Below are positions 36,378 through 47,013 of a DNA stretch of 64,000 nt, piece by piece. Each line of letters begins with the position of its first letter. Within the stretch, counting starts at the first letter, position 1. The notes under the pieces were generated by a model. That model was not told the DNA's origin. It saw nothing but the letters and a program-made list of their open reading frames with translations, and ran no database searches. Made by a program: the position numbers and the translations under genes. The DNA comes from Telopea speciosissima (lineage: Eukaryota; Streptophyta; Magnoliopsida; Proteales; Proteaceae), in assembly GCF_018873765.1 (NCBI RefSeq), contig NC_057922.1, forward strand, positions 14,583,563 through 14,647,562, written 5' to 3'.

Positions 36378-36893
36378 TGGTGGCTTAATGCCTTAGGCGT
36401 AGAGCCTCAGTGGTGGCATGACGCCTTAGGCATAAAGCCTCGGTGGTGGCATGACGCCTTAGGCATAGAGCCTCAGTGGTGGCATGACGCCTTAGGCATA
36501 GAGCCTCAGTGGTGGCATAATGCCTTAGGCATAAAGCCTCAGTGGTGGCATAACGCCTTAGGCATAAAGCCTCGATGGTGGCATGACGCCTTAGGCATGA
36601 AGCCTTAGTGGTGGCATGACGCCTTAGGCATGAAGCCTCAGTGGTGGCATAACGCCTTAGGCATGGAGCCTCAATGGTGGCATGACGCCTTAGGCATGAA
36701 GCCTCAGTGGTGGCATGTTGCCTTAGGCATAAAGCCTCGATGGTGGCATGATGCCTTAGGCATGAAGCCTCAGTGGTGGCATGACGCCTTAGTCATAAAG
36801 CCTCAGTGGTGGCATGTTGCCTTAGGCATAAAGCCTCAATGGTGGCATGTTGCCTTAGGCATAAAGCCTCCGTGGTGGCGTAACGCCTTGGTG
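36378..36893. repeat. 33-bp minisatellite of the gypsy element, about 15-16 units
   Basis: Unit GGTGGCATGACGCCTTAGG followed by CATAAAGCCTCAGT; variants alternate CATGACG/CATAATG/CATGTTG, CATAAAG/CATAGAG/CATGAAG and CAGT/CGAT/CAAT. The unit is a multiple of three, so the plus strand reads repeated WWHDALGIKPQ with one internal stop near 36608. It lies in the variable region of the element, downstream of integrase in element orientation. Confidence 0.95.
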
Positions 36894-37045
36894 TAGTGGC
36901 AGTGATTCGATTGAGTGGTAGAAGAAGACAAGTATTCCTGAAACACCTTTTTATTTTGAATAAAAATTTTCAAATTGCCCTTGAAACAGTGATGTCGTCT
37001 CATCCTCTGCTGCTACTCTTCATTACTACTACTACCACACTGCCG

Positions 37046-40000
37046 CTACTTGATGCTACTATTGATGGAGCTGTTTACTTCACTTGTAATACTTCTTCGG
37101 TGTTCTGAGTTCCAGGTACGATCTACCTTCTTGCCCCCCGGAGTCTTCAAGCGGTAGGTCCCTAGACGTATATGCTTGGAGACTATGTAAGGTCCTTCCC
37201 AGTTGGCTGACAACTTCCCTGCCTTCTATGGCTGTGATGCACTTGCCCTCCGTAGGACTAGATCTCCCTGGTGGAATAGCCTTTCCTTGACCCTGGCATT
37301 ATAGTATTTGGCAGTACGTTGTTGGTAGGCGACGATCCTTAGTAGTGCTCTCTCACGGACCTCATCTATAAAGTCTAGGTTCGCCCGTAGTCCGTCGCTA
37401 TAGGTACATTCGTTGAAGTGTAGAACCCTATGGGACATGGCGCAGACCTCTACTGGCGCCAATGCTTCAGTGCCATATGCTAGGCGGAATGGGCTCTCTC
37501 CTGTGGGTGTCCGTACTTTAGTTTGGTACGCCCACAGGACGCTCGGTAGCTCTTCGACCCATTTTCCTTTGGCTCCCTCTGGTCTTTTCTTGACTCCTTC
37601 CATTAGTGTTCTGTTGGTGACCTCCACCTGACCATTGGCCTGTGGGTATGCTACCGATACAGGCCGATAGTCAATGTTGTAGCTGTGACAGAATGCTTGG
37701 AATTTGGGGTTGTTGAATTGTTTGCCATTGTCTGAGACGAGGATCTGTGGTACCCCAAACCTGTAGATGACATCATCGCGAATAAACTTCTCCATCTCTG
37801 TCTCTGTTATCTTGGCCAAGGGTTTAGCTTCGACCCACTTGGTGAAGTAGTCAATCGCGACGACCAGGTACTTTCTGTTTCCCGGTGCTGCGGTGAAGTT
37901 GCCTAAGATGTCCAGTCCCCACATGGCAAAAGGTATGGGGTTGAGGATTGATGTCAGCGTGGTGGCGAGTAGATGGGGTACTGGGGCGAACAACTGACAT
38001 TGCTCGCACTTCTTGGCATATTGGATGGCCTCCTCTTGCATTCGTGGCTAGTATAGTCCCTGGCAGAGGATTTTGTAGGCTAGGGCTCGTCCCCCCATGT
38101 GGCTTCTACATATCCCCTCATGGACTTCTGCTAGGGCGTACTCTGCCCCCTTGGGTCCTAGGCACTGGAGTAGTGGTGTTGTTGCCCCCCGCTTGTACAG
38201 TACCCCATCTAGGACGATATACTTTGCAGCTCTCGTCTTGATCTTCCTTGCCTGGGCCTTGTCTTCTGGTAAGACGTCATTCTAGAGGTAGTTGAGTAGA
38301 GGGTCCATCCAGCTAGGTCCCTCTTCGATTTTGTTAACCTGCTTTTCCTTATACGTTGGCTCATACAGGATCTCAACATAGACTGCGCTAGCCAAATTTC
38401 GGAGTTCCTCATTTGCTAGCCTGGATAGGGCATCGGCGGCGACGTTCTCGTCCCTGGGAACTTGAACCATCTCGAACTTCATGAAATCCTATATCAATGC
38501 TTGAGCATATGCTAGGTATGATGCCATCCTATCATCTTTCGCCTCGTACTCTCTATTCACCTAATTCACCACAAGCTGAGAGTCGCTCCGGGTGGATAGG
38601 TGTGTGACTTGGATGGCTCTGGCCACCTGGAGTCCAGGTAGTAGTGCTTCGTATTCTGCTTCATTATTGGATGCTTGGAAGGTGAATCGGAGAGCATATT
38701 GGATACGAAATCCTTCGGGACTGGTTAATATGAGGCTAGCGTCGCTTCCCACCGCATTACTCGACCCGTCCATGAACATGTCCCACGATCCGTGATCCTT
38801 CTCCTCGGGCTCCCCTATCTCTGATTCGATCTCAAACAGGGTACACTCTGCAATAAAATCTACAAGAGCCTGGCCTTTGATGGCTGTCCTTGGTTGGAAC
38901 CTGATGTCATGCTCACTTAACTCCACCGCCCATGCTATTAATCGTCCGGAGACGTCTGGCTTGTGGAGTATCTTCTTCAGAGGTAGGTTTGTGAGGACCA
39001 TGATGGTATGGGCTTGGAAGTATGGTCGTAGCTTCCTGGCTGCGATTACCAATGCATAGGCTACCTTCTCGATCCTAGTGTACCTAGTCTCTGCATCGAT
39101 CAGAACATGGCTGACGTAGTAGATAGGCCTCTGGACTTTGTCCTCTTTCTTCAGCAGTACTGCGCTGACCGCGACAGGGGTGGTGGCCAGGTAGAGCTAC
39201 AACTCTTCGTTAGGTTCTGATCGCCCAAGCAGTGGTGGGCTCTCTAGGTACTCCTTCAATTCTTTGAGAGCCTTCTGGCACTCTTCCGTCCATGTGAAAT
39301 CTTTAGGGCTTCGGAGGTTCTTCAATGTTTTGAAGAATGGTAAGCACTTATCACCTGATCGTGACATGAACCTGGAAAGGGCGGCGACCCTTCCATTCAA
39401 CTTCTGCACTTCCCTGACCGTCCGAGGAGGTGCCATCTCTTGGATGGCCTTAATCTTGGATGGGTTGGCTTCTATTCCACGTACTGATACCATGAACCCC
39501 AAGAATTTTCCTGACGTTACACCGAAGGCGCACTTTGCAGGGTTTAGCTTCATCTGGTTCCTCCTCAATACTGTGAATACTTCCTCTAAGTCGATCAGGT
39601 GTTGGTTGGCGTGGATGCTTTTCACGAGCATGTCATCCACATATACCTCCATGTTGTGCCCGATCTGCTCCTCGAACATCTTGTTGATCATCCTCTGATA
39701 GGTGGCCCTTGCATTCTTCAACCTGAACGGCATAACGTTGTAGCAGTAGTTCTCTTTGTCCATCCGAAATGCGGTGTAGGACTCATCACCCTCATGCATG
39801 AGGATCTGGTTGTACCCGAAGTAGGCATCCATGAAACTCAGCTTCTCATGGTCGGCGGTGGCGTCGATCAGTAGGTCGATCCTAGGCAGTGGGTACTCAT
39901 CTTTTGGGCATGCCTTGTTCAGGTCGGTGTAGTCGACACACATCCTCCACTTTCTACTTGGCTTTGGTACCATGACCACGTTTGCGAGCCAGGTTGGGAA

Positions 40001-42115
40001 CTTCTCCTTTCTGATGAAACCTGATTGGCTTAACTTCTTGACCTCTTCCTTGATTGCTGCTTGTCGATCGAGGGCGAAGTTACGCTGCTTCTGTTGAATG
40101 GGCTTCCTGATTGGGTCGACATGTAGTCGGTGCTCCACTATGGAACGTGGTATTCTTGGCATGTCGGAGGTCGACCTTGCAAAGACATCCATGTTCGCTT
40201 GGAGGAGGTGTCCAAGCCCTTCTTTCTGTTCCTTGCTTAGTAGCGAGCTGACCTGAACGACCTTGGAGGGGTCGTCCCGGCTGAGGGGCCATAGGATGAG
40301 GTCTTCCACTGGTCTTCCCCTTCTCTCTGTCAGTTCATCTCTCTGGTCACTGACCATGTTCTCTATGCAGAGTGCCATTCCACGGGTGTTACCATTGTTC
40401 TTTTTCATGAAGGTGGCGTAGCACTCCCTTGCTTTCTTTTGATCTCCTCGGACTTCGCCTACCCCATTCTCTGTGGGGAACTTCATCTTCAAGTGAAGAG
40501 GCGATATGACTCCTCTAAGGGCTGTCAGAGATGGTCGCCCTAGGAGACCATTGAAGGACACCACAAACTTGACTACCATGAAATTCACCATGATAGTCAC
40601 TTATCGAGGGTGTACCCCGAAGGTGACGAGTAGTTCTATGGTACCTCTGATGGAGGCGGTGGCACCTGAGAATCCATTGAGGTAAGTGGGCTCTGGTTTG
40701 AGCTGATCGTCCCCGAACCCGAACTGTCGATAGGCGTCCAAGGAGAGTACGTCAACAGACGCCCTTGTGTCTATCAGTACCCTGTGTACAGGTCGGTTGG
40801 CTACCTCCACCTGTACTACTAGGGTATCTTCATGTGGGAAGTTCAGTCCTTCCAGGTCTTCATCCAAGAAGGAGATCACCGCCTCGGTCTTGGCTATCTT
40901 GCTTGGCTTCTCTGCCACTCCCATAAACCTGGCATGAGCTTTAGCTTTTCTGGTGGACTCTTGCCCCGGTCCTCCAAGTATGGTGAGGATAGGAGGTCCC
41001 TTGGTGCCACTAGGTTCTGTTGCATCTCTCCGCTCTTTTGGGCGGTCTCTCTCTCGATCTGTTCTTCTTTCTTCTCGTCTCGGTTCCACTCTGTCTCCGT
41101 TGCGACCTCTGTCTCCCTGGCCTGAGCGGTTGTCACGTCTCCCCTTCACATACTTGTTCAAGCTTCCTGCACTTACAAGTTGTTCTATCTCTCTCTTCAA
41201 TTGATAGCACTCCTCTGTGTCGTGCCCATTCTCTTTGTGGAAGAGACAATACTTGTTAGGGTTTCGCTTCTCTGGTCCTGCTAGCATGGGTCGTGGCCAA
41301 TGGAGTAGGTCACGGTCTTGGATCTGCATGAGTATCTAGGACCTGGTGGTGTTTAGTGGTGTGAACTCAGGGGTGCTTGCCCTCTCACTTCTCTCTGGGC
41401 GACGGTCTATCCTCCCAGATGGGTGGTCGCCCTTCTCTTGTCGACGCTCTGTCCTCGACCTCTTACCCTCTTTGCGGTCATCAGGTGCTGACCTCTTATT
41501 GTCCTGTGGCTTGGCCTCGATTATTTTTGTTCTAGCTTGTACTACCTCGGCCATATTTACAAACTCATTGCATTGCTCCAGGAGCTCTTTCATAGTCCTA
41601 GTCTCATGACGTGCCAGGTCCTTGATCAGGTCCAGATCCCTGATGCCTCCTGCTAGGGCTGCATGTTGTGTCTGGTCGTCCAAGTCTCGAACCTCCAGGA
41701 ACTCCTTGGTGAACCTGCTAACGTACTCCCTGAGAGATTCCCTAGGGTTTTGTACCACATTCAGTAGATTGACGGTGGTCTTCTTCTACTTGACACTGCT
41801 TTGGAAGCGGGTGACGAACTATTCGCATAGCTCTGCGAACGAGCATATAGATCTCGGTCGTAGCCTGGAGAACCATGATGTGGTTGCTCCCTCGAGGGAT
41901 GCAGGGAATGCCCGACAGGAGACCACGTCCGACCCACCATATAGCATCATCATGCCATTAAAGTAGTTGATGTGGTCATTAGGGTCAGTGGTACCGCTGT
42001 AAAGTTCAAAGGTGGGTAGTTGAAACCTGGAAGGTAGCGTGGCTGACATGATCTCTGCCGAGAATGGGTGTTGTCCAGGTATGGAATGTGTCTCGCCTTT
42101 GGTCTGCTTCTTCAA
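37046..42115 (-). pseudogene. Gag-pol polyprotein of the Tat gypsy element, inactivated
   Basis: A single minus-strand frame of about 1,690 codons contains all domains. Gag core (GTTDPNDHINYFNGMM, ESLREYVSRFTKEF) lies at 42115-41350; a zinc knuckle CLFHKENGHDTEEC near 41255; protease with LIDTRASVDVL near 40770; RT near 40100-39300 with the YVDDM active site at about 39640; RNase H (FMDGSSNA, SNNEAEYEALLPGLQ) at 38800-38565; integrase with H-H-C-C region (CEQC) and D-D-E residues in WGLDILG, SDNGKQF and VEVTNRT at 38200-37226; the end is KLSANWEGPY. Ten stops interrupt it: 41819, 41786, 41336, 40601, 39197, 38561, 38489, 38282, 38048, 37226 (nine TAG, one TAA). The protease active-site motif has Arg for Gly, and a 1-nt loss near 37099 shifts the last codons. 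No other frameshift is needed. Confidence 0.93.
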
Positions 42116-42960
42116 CCCTTCCAGCTTCTCATCCAGGTCGCAGAGTCTTCGATTGAGCTCCTCGTCCCGTGTCTGTCCCTCACGCTTGGTCGAACATTCG
42201 CTGCGACCCCGTTCACGCTCTCTCCTGGATGTCCCCTCCCCCTTGAGTGTTGGTAGGATGGTGAATGGTCATGCCGTGATGAACCCTGTCGTGAAGGTGA
42301 GGGGCTTTCCTCTCTGTAGGTCCGGCTTCGTCGTGGTATGTGACCTTCTTCAAGTCGTTCGTCAAACATCGACCTTCGAACCGATCTCTGCGGGCTAGAC
42401 ACCCTTGCCCTGGGTGTTGGCATCCTCCCACGTTCTGACCGTGGCGAGAGGTCTCTTGTTCTCCCAGGACGCTGGGAAGGCTCCCCTCGCTACAGAGTGG
42501 GGGTTGCTCGTTGCGCAAGTCTCTTTGATCCCACGCCCCTTGGAGATGATCTCCTAGGGTTCGGCTCTTGTCGAGGTACAGACTCCACCCTTGCTGATGG
42601 CGACATCCTTCGGCGGTAAGACGTCGCACGCTATATCAAGTATTCTCGAAAGAGTCGTTGTTCATCGAGGATCTGTCATTGTAGGTTGTTGATCTGACCC
42701 ACAGTGGCTGGAGCATTGGGGTCAGGTATCACCTCCACCACCACCTCGTCTGCCTCGTCATTGTTGGGCTCGTCGACCACAAACTGGTCATTAAGGGGGA
42801 TCTCTTCCTCCAGAGGGACATGGTCCTGGTCATTGGCTTTGCGGCGAGAGCACTCTGGGGGTGGAGATCCATTCCTTGCTCCGTTGTTGGTGGTGGTAGT
42901 CTTCCTTTATGCCATTGAATGAATATGGAAGCGAGCTAGTAGCTGTAATGGCTAGCGTCG
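42116..42960 (-). other. Leader and gag N-terminal region of the gypsy element
   Basis: Between the primer site and the clear gag core. The minus strand is Arg/Ser/Glu-rich in more than one frame (RDEELNRRLCDLDEKLEGL runs in frame into gag), so gag probably starts further upstream and a frameshift near 42200-42270 separates the parts. The true gag start could not be fixed. Confidence 0.5.
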
Positions 42961-42978
42961 TTCCCACAGATGGCACCA
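42961..42978 (-). other. Primer binding site of the gypsy element
   Basis: The minus strand reads TGGTGCCATCTGTGGGAA, three bases inside the 5' LTR end. It starts TGG as expected for pairing with a tRNA CCA end. I do not assign the tRNA. Confidence 0.75.
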
Positions 42979-42981
42979 ATC

Positions 42982-43734
42982 TGTTGCGTCAAGAAATCAT
43001 CGAGCGGTCCTGCGAGTGCCTTCACCTGCAAGTGGACCAAGGGGTCAACAGAGAGAACCGGTGTGGTTCCGGCCTAGGGTTCTCCGATGCCAAAGTTAGA
43101 TCTCTTGAGCAAATAGATGAATAGTGATTATTCAATATGAGTTTAGATGTCCCTCAATGGGGTTGTGTACCTTGCCTTTTATAGTAGTGTATGGTGGTGT
43201 GGAGAGTCCCAGTTTGATGGCGAATGTGCCGTTGAGTGGATAGAGGCCCTGGGTAACGGGGCTCTATCCTGATTGGCCATCTCCCCGCGGGAAGGACTAT
43301 CCTGGTGGTATAAAGATCCTTGTTGGATAGATACCCGCGTGTGGTGATAACGTCATTGGTGCTTGAATCCGTCTGGGTGACGTGACTTCTAAGCGGTGGC
43401 CTAGAGTCCTGGTGGTGACATGAGTCTGTAGTGACACGATTGGGTCATAGACGAGTGGCCCCGGTGTCCATGTACATCACGTTCGCACCCACGATGCCGC
43501 GCCTGGGTGCAGGCCCGCCTGGGTGAGAGGCCGCGCCTGGGTGCAGGCCGGGCCTGGGTGAGGCCACGCCTGGATGCAGGCCGCGCTTGGGTGCAGGCCG
43601 TGCCTGGGTGAGGCTGCCCCTGGGTGCTGGCCGCGCCCGGGTGGGACCCCCTGTTCGTTCTCCTTGGTTCTGGAGCGGGTCGCCCTGTGACACATGGCGA
43701 CCATTGATTGGTCCGGTGAATCTTGGATGTATCA
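42982..43734 (-). repeat. 5' LTR of the gypsy element
   Basis: 753 bp, TG...CA ends, flanked outside by target duplication GATGG. A TATAAAAG box is on the minus strand at 43176-43183, about 200 bp from the internal end, where transcription of the element would start. It carries the same GCCTGGGTGCAGGCCGC minisatellite as the other LTR with two fewer units. Confidence 0.95.
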
Positions 43735-44412
43735 GATGGATGATGTTAAAGTAGATTAATAAAACCCTACTTGTTAATAGTAAAAATAGTTTGTTTATCA
43801 TTTGAAAGTGGATAAAAGAAAAAAATGAAAAAAACAAAAAAAAAGAAAGGAAAAGAAGGACCGGTGAAGATGAGAAATTATTTATTTATTTATTATTATT
43901 TATATATCACTTAGGCATGAGAAATATGATAAGTGAGGGAGAGAGAGAGAGAGAATGGGAAAACACGGGAATATTAAGGCTTTGAAAACTGAGGTTGTCT
44001 TCATTATTGTTTCCCAAAACCGACACTACACATACCCCATGTAAATTGATTGCGAATCGAATAACGAAAAACCAAATAGAAACCACTAACTCGGACCGTA
44101 TGCAAAATGATAATGATTTTGACTGATTCTTATTTAGTTCGATTTTGATTTTACCTTATCAAAATGGAAACCGCATTACAACCAAAACGAATAACCAAGA
44201 CGGCACCTATTGACACCCTTATCGGAGATGAAGCAATTAAAATGGAATTGGGTGAATAGGGCCAGTTGCCGGTTCGGATCAATTTGACCCGTATGCCTCT
44301 CGAATCACTAGCCACAGGATCGGAACCCCCGAGTTGTGTCTACATTTTACTTTACCCAGTTCAAGGTCCAAGAGGTCTCTCTTACTCAAAAGCGGAAAAC
44401 CTTATAAGAGCC

Positions 44413-45865
44413 GGATTCGACTCCTCTACTTCCAAAACCGGTACTTCCATCTTACTTCTGTGTGATACTAGGGCGCCATGTGGACTGACAATGATCTAAT
44501 GGTCCTGAATTAAAATTTCAAATTAAAGTAGCAAACCAAGTGGATTGGAACTGAACCACCTTAAACCAAAACAAAATCCGCACGACCGGTTCAAAAATTT
44601 AGAACCAAACCCATTACACTCTCACTGAGGGATAGGGTTTCAAATCGATTTGAAATCCCAAAATTCCCAAATCCAACCCCTTCTTCATCCTTCGTTCCCT
44701 TCTCCTCTTCTTCCAGCCTATCTGTCGGAATCACACCGAAAAGAGCAGTGAAAATTCCCAAACCCAACCCCTTCTTTGAAATTATTCCTTCAAGCTCTGC
44801 AACTATCGTTTTCAAGCAGGAACCAAATCTGTGAACCAGATTTGAAACCTCTGTCAATCTTAGTCGCTAACATTTTGAGATTCGAGTTGTGAAAGTCGGA
44901 TGACGATGATTTTCGATTACTAGATCTTTTCTCAGACCTAAATCTCATTCAGTTTCATACCATACATACCTGTGTCTATATATGAGTATCACCTGGATTT
45001 AAAAACTCCCAATAAGTCCCAACTTTTGGAAAGGCTTGGTTGACATGATGAGACTTCCTTATAGTTGATCCGTTCAAATATAGACACCTAACTTCACGTT
45101 TGGTTGGATTTGAAACCCAGATAAAAAAGTGACAAGATGCAAAAATTTCATTTCTCCTTGAATCCCCTTCAAGTGCTTGGTTTCGAGGAACATTAAGGAT
45201 ATCTTAATGGTGGTTTTTACGTCTTTTGTGATCTATATGCCCCTCGAGTTAAACTCTAGGAAGGTCATGTTGCGGGAAGTTGGAGTCTCTTTAATAAAAT
45301 TGAGGGTAAATTGTGCCGCAGGCCACTAACATTTGGTGGATTATTAGCTCCCACAGTTCATCGTTTGAGTTGCTTGCAGAAGAGTTCCACCATTTCATAA
45401 ATTTTTTACTGGATATCATGGCCACAGAAGGATGTACAAGCTTTTGGAAAAGAAGATTCCCAAAGACCCTACCGAGGGTAACTTACTGCCATTTTGACTG
45501 AGTAGACTACAAATCTCTGTTGTATCGCTGCTCTTTCCGGTGTGATTCCAGCAGATTGATTGGAAGAAGAGGAGAAGGGAGCGATGGATGAAGAAAGAGG
45601 TTGGATTTGGGAATTTTGGGATTTCAAATCGATTTGAAACACTATACCTAGTGAGTGTGTAATGGGTTTGGTTCTGTATTTTTGAACCGGCTGGACAGGT
45701 TTTGTTTTTGGTTAAGGGGGTGGTTCAGTCCCAATCCACTTGGTTTGTTTCTTTAATTTGAAATTTTAATTCAGGACCATTAGATCATTGTCAGTCCACA
45801 TGGCGCCCAGTATCACACGAAAGTAAGATGGGAGTACCAGCTTTGGAAGTAGAGGAGTCGAATCC
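44413..45865. mobile_element. Non-autonomous Mutator-like element (MULE) with long inverted repeats
   Basis: 1,453 bp. Terminal inverted repeats of about 340 bp (44413-44750 and 45526-45865), roughly 90% alike by eye, begin GGATTCGACTCCTC. A perfect 9-bp target duplication ATAAGAGCC lies at 44404-44412 and 45866-45874, diagnostic of the Mutator superfamily. The 775-bp core has no transposase; part of the left arm (TTCCCAAATCCAACCCCTTC) recurs just inside the core. It lies directly upstream of the first exon of the AIG1-like gene. Confidence 0.92.
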
Positions 45866-45933
45866 ATAAGAGCCCCAACAACTACTCCTTCCTTCCTTGT
45901 GTTACGCTTCCATCTATATCCTCAAGTTCTCAA
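45866..45933 (+). promoter_or_regulatory. 5' UTR exon of the AIG1-like gene, abutting the MULE
   Basis: Pyrimidine-rich sequence ending in the donor CAA/GTAAGT at 45933. The matching acceptor TTGTTGCAG is at 46993, 20 bp before the start codon. The MULE's 9-bp target duplication forms its left edge, so the promoter must lie in or beyond the MULE. Confidence 0.5.
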
Positions 45934-46993
45934 GTAAGTAATCTCTGAATTCAATTCCTTAGTTTCTAAGTTTTAATTGATGCTTCTGTACTTAAAAGCT
46001 CTCTGGGTTGGGTTGAATTCGATCTGATAACCTCTTCAGTTTGCTTGTTTTTGGTGAGTACCAATTCTATTTTTTTTCTGATCGTCAACCCCGCCCCCCC
46101 CTCCATTTTTTCTATTTTCTTTGTAAAGCATGGTTCTGGGTTTAGTACATACATTGCTCTGCATTGATTCTACATGGCTGCAATTGATGACGGTTTCTGA
46201 TTTTGGTTTATTGAATTATATGTGTTTTTCAGTGAATTATAGTTTATAGGGTGGAGATGTGGTTGTTCCTGATTGAGTAGAGAGATTTTGTCCTGTTTTG
46301 CAGTTGAGCTCTGGCTGCTTCAACTCTTGGGTGTCAGTTTAACTGACAATTCCATGAATATAATCAAAACTGTATCACGAAAAGTTAGCTATCAATGAAA
46401 AATTGAGGAATAGCTTGGAAACTGTGATTTCTAATTACAGCATATAGGTTCTTTCTGTTTTCTTTCGAATTTCGAAGTCATGATTTGAAGTTTAAGACTT
46501 GGGATACCTTCCTATCTTTTAGCAGGGTGGTGATTTGGATGGTTTTGAATCAATTAGTTGGTAGATTATGTGTTTGCTTAGGGGGTTATGGTTGATTGAG
46601 GATGTTGGACCTTAGGTCTTTCATATCCGTGCTCTTTTGATCACTGTGGGATGTTTGGACTCATACAAATTGGTAAATCTCCCAAGGAACAGGGTTTTTT
46701 TTCCTAGTGCATGATGCATAGGAGATTTATTTTGAGTACATATTCACTAAATGCAAAAGAAATGTAGATTTTTTTTTTCCAGTGTGAATTAGCAATAGGT
46801 AAACCTAGTGCGAGTGTTTGAGGTGAGGGTTTAAGCCTTAATGTTAAAATCCATAGGTACACGTCGAAATGAGTATTACTTTGTGAAATATGTAGAAACG
46901 TAAAGGTACGGAATGTCTCATGTGGCCTTTTCGGTGTTCATATGTTATTTGTGTTAATATAAACTTTTTTTATTTTTTTATTTTTTGTTGCAG
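45934..46993 (+). other. Leader intron of the AIG1-like gene
   Basis: A 1.06 kb T-rich intron in the 5' UTR, with a poly-C run near 46093. Nothing else seen. Confidence 0.5.
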
Positions 46994-47013
46994 ATAATTC
47001 TATATTGGAAGCA

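Larger units (their letters stand above)
30318..43734 (-). mobile_element. Ty3/gypsy LTR retrotransposon, Tat lineage, with nested hAT
   Basis: Complete structure on the minus strand: 5' LTR 43734-42982, primer site 42978-42961, gag-pol 42115-37046, 33-bp minisatellite, antisense ORF 34028-36171, polypurine tract 31123-31105, 3' LTR 31104-30318. A 5-bp target duplication GATGG flanks it (30313-30317, 43735-43739). Domain order gag, protease, RT, RNase H, integrase is that of Ty3/gypsy. RT sequences such as DLNKACPKDEYPLPRID and the long region between integrase and 3' LTR with an antisense gene are features of the Tat lineage. By hand alignment the first ~520 bp of the two LTRs differ at about 25 sites (near 5%), so the insertion is not recent. 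The internal region is interrupted by a hAT element at 31133-33009. Confidence 0.95.
29984..44212. mobile_element. hAT-like element split by a Ty3/gypsy insertion
   Basis: The left end reads CAAGGGTGTCAAAATGGAAC and the right end ATTGACACCCTTA; the outer 11 bp (AAGGGTGTCAA) are inverted copies. Without the 13.4 kb gypsy insertion (30318-43734) the element is about 0.8 kb. Both parts contain scattered GGTTTTGATTT and CGAATAACGAA-type motifs. The flanking CGGAG on each side (CTCGGAGGAC left, ATCGGAGAT right) may be what remains of an 8-bp target duplication. It would be non-autonomous; the superfamily call rests on the terminal motif. Confidence 0.6.

Noticed and set aside
36378-36893. Regular repeat array that might suggest a CRISPR or a repeat protein gene
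   Set aside because: Head-to-tail 33-bp units without spacers inside a plant retrotransposon; the open frame follows from the unit being a multiple of three, and a stop interrupts it.
41819-42115. gag and pol as separate genes with a programmed frameshift or stop suppression
   Set aside because: All domains share one frame, and the ten stops fall within conserved domains, not only at the gag-pol boundary; simple decay fits better.
40832-42398. Plus-strand frames across the gag-pol region
   Set aside because: Shadows of the minus-strand polyprotein; Ser/Leu-rich mirror of its Arg/Glu-rich codons.
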